Source: Cyrtodaria siliqua (lineage: Eukaryota > Mollusca > Bivalvia > Adapedonta > Hiatellidae). Taken from it: DNA of 64,000 nucleotides. The notes below the pieces were generated by a model that was not told where the DNA came from, did not search any database, and was given only the letters and a program-made list of their open reading frames with translations. Location: NCBI GenBank assembly GCA_037043455.1, contig JAWPHD010011183.1:1-64000 (forward strand). Reading direction: 5' to 3'. How positions within the stretch are numbered: the stretch's first letter is position 1; every line of letters begins with the position of its first letter. Both the position numbers and the translations under genes were made by a program. Below are positions 22,740 through 64,000 of this stretch, one piece after another.

Positions 22740-22834
22740 TAGCCCGTCGGGCTTGTCAACTGTGAGTTTTTACCAGTCCTTCTCGAAACTGACTAGCCTC
22801 GGGCTAGCGTTAGTGTCGAACCCTGCATACTGTC
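22740..22834 (-). mobile_element. Terminal fragment of a CAGGGTTCGACACTA-ended DNA transposon
   Basis: Read on the minus strand this begins CAGGGTTCGACACTAACG and holds repeated CTAGCCCG/CTAGTC-like subterminal motifs. A related end (CAGGTTAGACACTAGC on the minus strand) lies at about 25497-25512. The partner ends are not identified. Confidence 0.45.
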
Positions 22835-23399
22835 AAGAACCAGGGCTTGCACTGGCTGTTTTTTCTTTGCGCGACTACTTTTTCCAAATGAAAAAATATA
22901 AATCCTTGTGCGGTGTTGGTTGATATTTGTTTTCTTCTAATGCAACGCTTTCAATAGTTATTTATAGTTTGTTATAAATCCTTGGTGATAATACCGCATG
23001 ATAATTTTTTTTTGTCTTATAAAATATGAATACAATGCTTATTTTTATTTTTAAAATCATCGGTAACATACGAGCAAACTGTCCGGACAAAACCTCCTTC
23101 ACTGTACTTTAGGTAGGTGGACAAAACGAATAAACCCTCATGTTTTTACATGGGTGGACAAAACCCCTCTCATGTTTTTACATAGGTGCATAGCCTCGGT
23201 TCCGATAAAGACATTTATACCTCGTGTTGGAATTCCCTATCTGTCTATGTAAGATTCTTATAATACTCCCTCCCTTTCATTTTCTTACTGGTGAATATTT
23301 CTCTCTATAGCCTCTATCCTAAATTAGCCGACTGCTCCAAAATCATGTGGAAGCCCGGTCATCCAGGCCTTCGCATGGCAACGTCCCTGCATGTACATA

Positions 23400-23460
23400 G
23401 TCATTTTGTTTTAAGTGCGTACGCAACCGGAAGCACATGCGCAACTCACAACAACCCAAA
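23400..23460 (+). promoter_or_regulatory. QARS proximal promoter
   Basis: Immediately upstream of the ATG are a CCGGAAGC ETS-type site (23427-23434) and CATGCGCA (23436-23443), which resembles an NRF-1 half site. ETS and NRF-1 sites are common in TATA-less promoters of housekeeping and translation genes. No TATA box is seen. The transcription start is not determined. Confidence 0.5.
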
Positions 23461-63910
<40,450 letters not shown>

Positions 63911-64000
63911 GTCAGTGCATGTGTTGGGCGTTTACCAATGTCACTGTCTTTTGGTTTAAACATATTTTATTTCAGCATTTTCACAAAATATATAACATAG

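Overview
The window is nuclear DNA from an invertebrate animal, most likely a bivalve mollusc. The evidence is spliced genes with GT-AG introns, AT-rich introns packed with transposable elements, Jockey/CR1-like LINEs, tRNA-derived SINEs, TTAA-flanked MITEs, Helitron-like ends and long minisatellites. The phylum is inferred from overall style. No sequence search was possible.

Two host genes are supported. (1) On the minus strand, three exons (4837-4705, 2535-2445, 788-690) join in phase. They encode a signal peptide followed by the first part of a CUB domain, so this is the 5' end of a secreted or membrane CUB protein whose remainder lies left of the window. (2) On the plus strand, 20 exons from 23461 to 63910 encode cytosolic glutaminyl-tRNA synthetase (QARS). 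They give 766 in-phase codons with the HIGH box and a VSKRK (KMSKS-class) loop. Only the last few residues, the stop codon and the 3' UTR lie beyond the right edge.

Layout. 1-5 kb: CUB gene with two minisatellites. 5.6-20 kb: intergenic DNA with a 5'-truncated LINE (+), a 170-bp repeat array, LINE fragments, a Tc1/mariner relic with long inverted repeats, a fold-back element and a nearly complete but frameshifted LINE (-). 20.8-23.4 kb: a tRNA-derived SINE tangled in inverted repeats, a TTAA-flanked element and the QARS promoter. 23.5-64 kb: QARS. About 38 kb of introns there hold nested transposons, dimeric ~310-bp arrays, a 47-bp satellite with higher-order structure, a pyrimidine-rich minisatellite and an 82-84-bp minisatellite.

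The most interesting signals are: a minisatellite of 18 units that is a tandem expansion of a tRNA-derived SINE head; several DNA-transposon families with CAGGG-type or related termini and 5-bp target duplications, one confirmed by a paralogous empty site inside this same window; nested insertions that give relative ages; and a TTAA element family carrying a conserved internal hairpin. I see no bacterial-style operon, CRISPR array or functional RNA gene.
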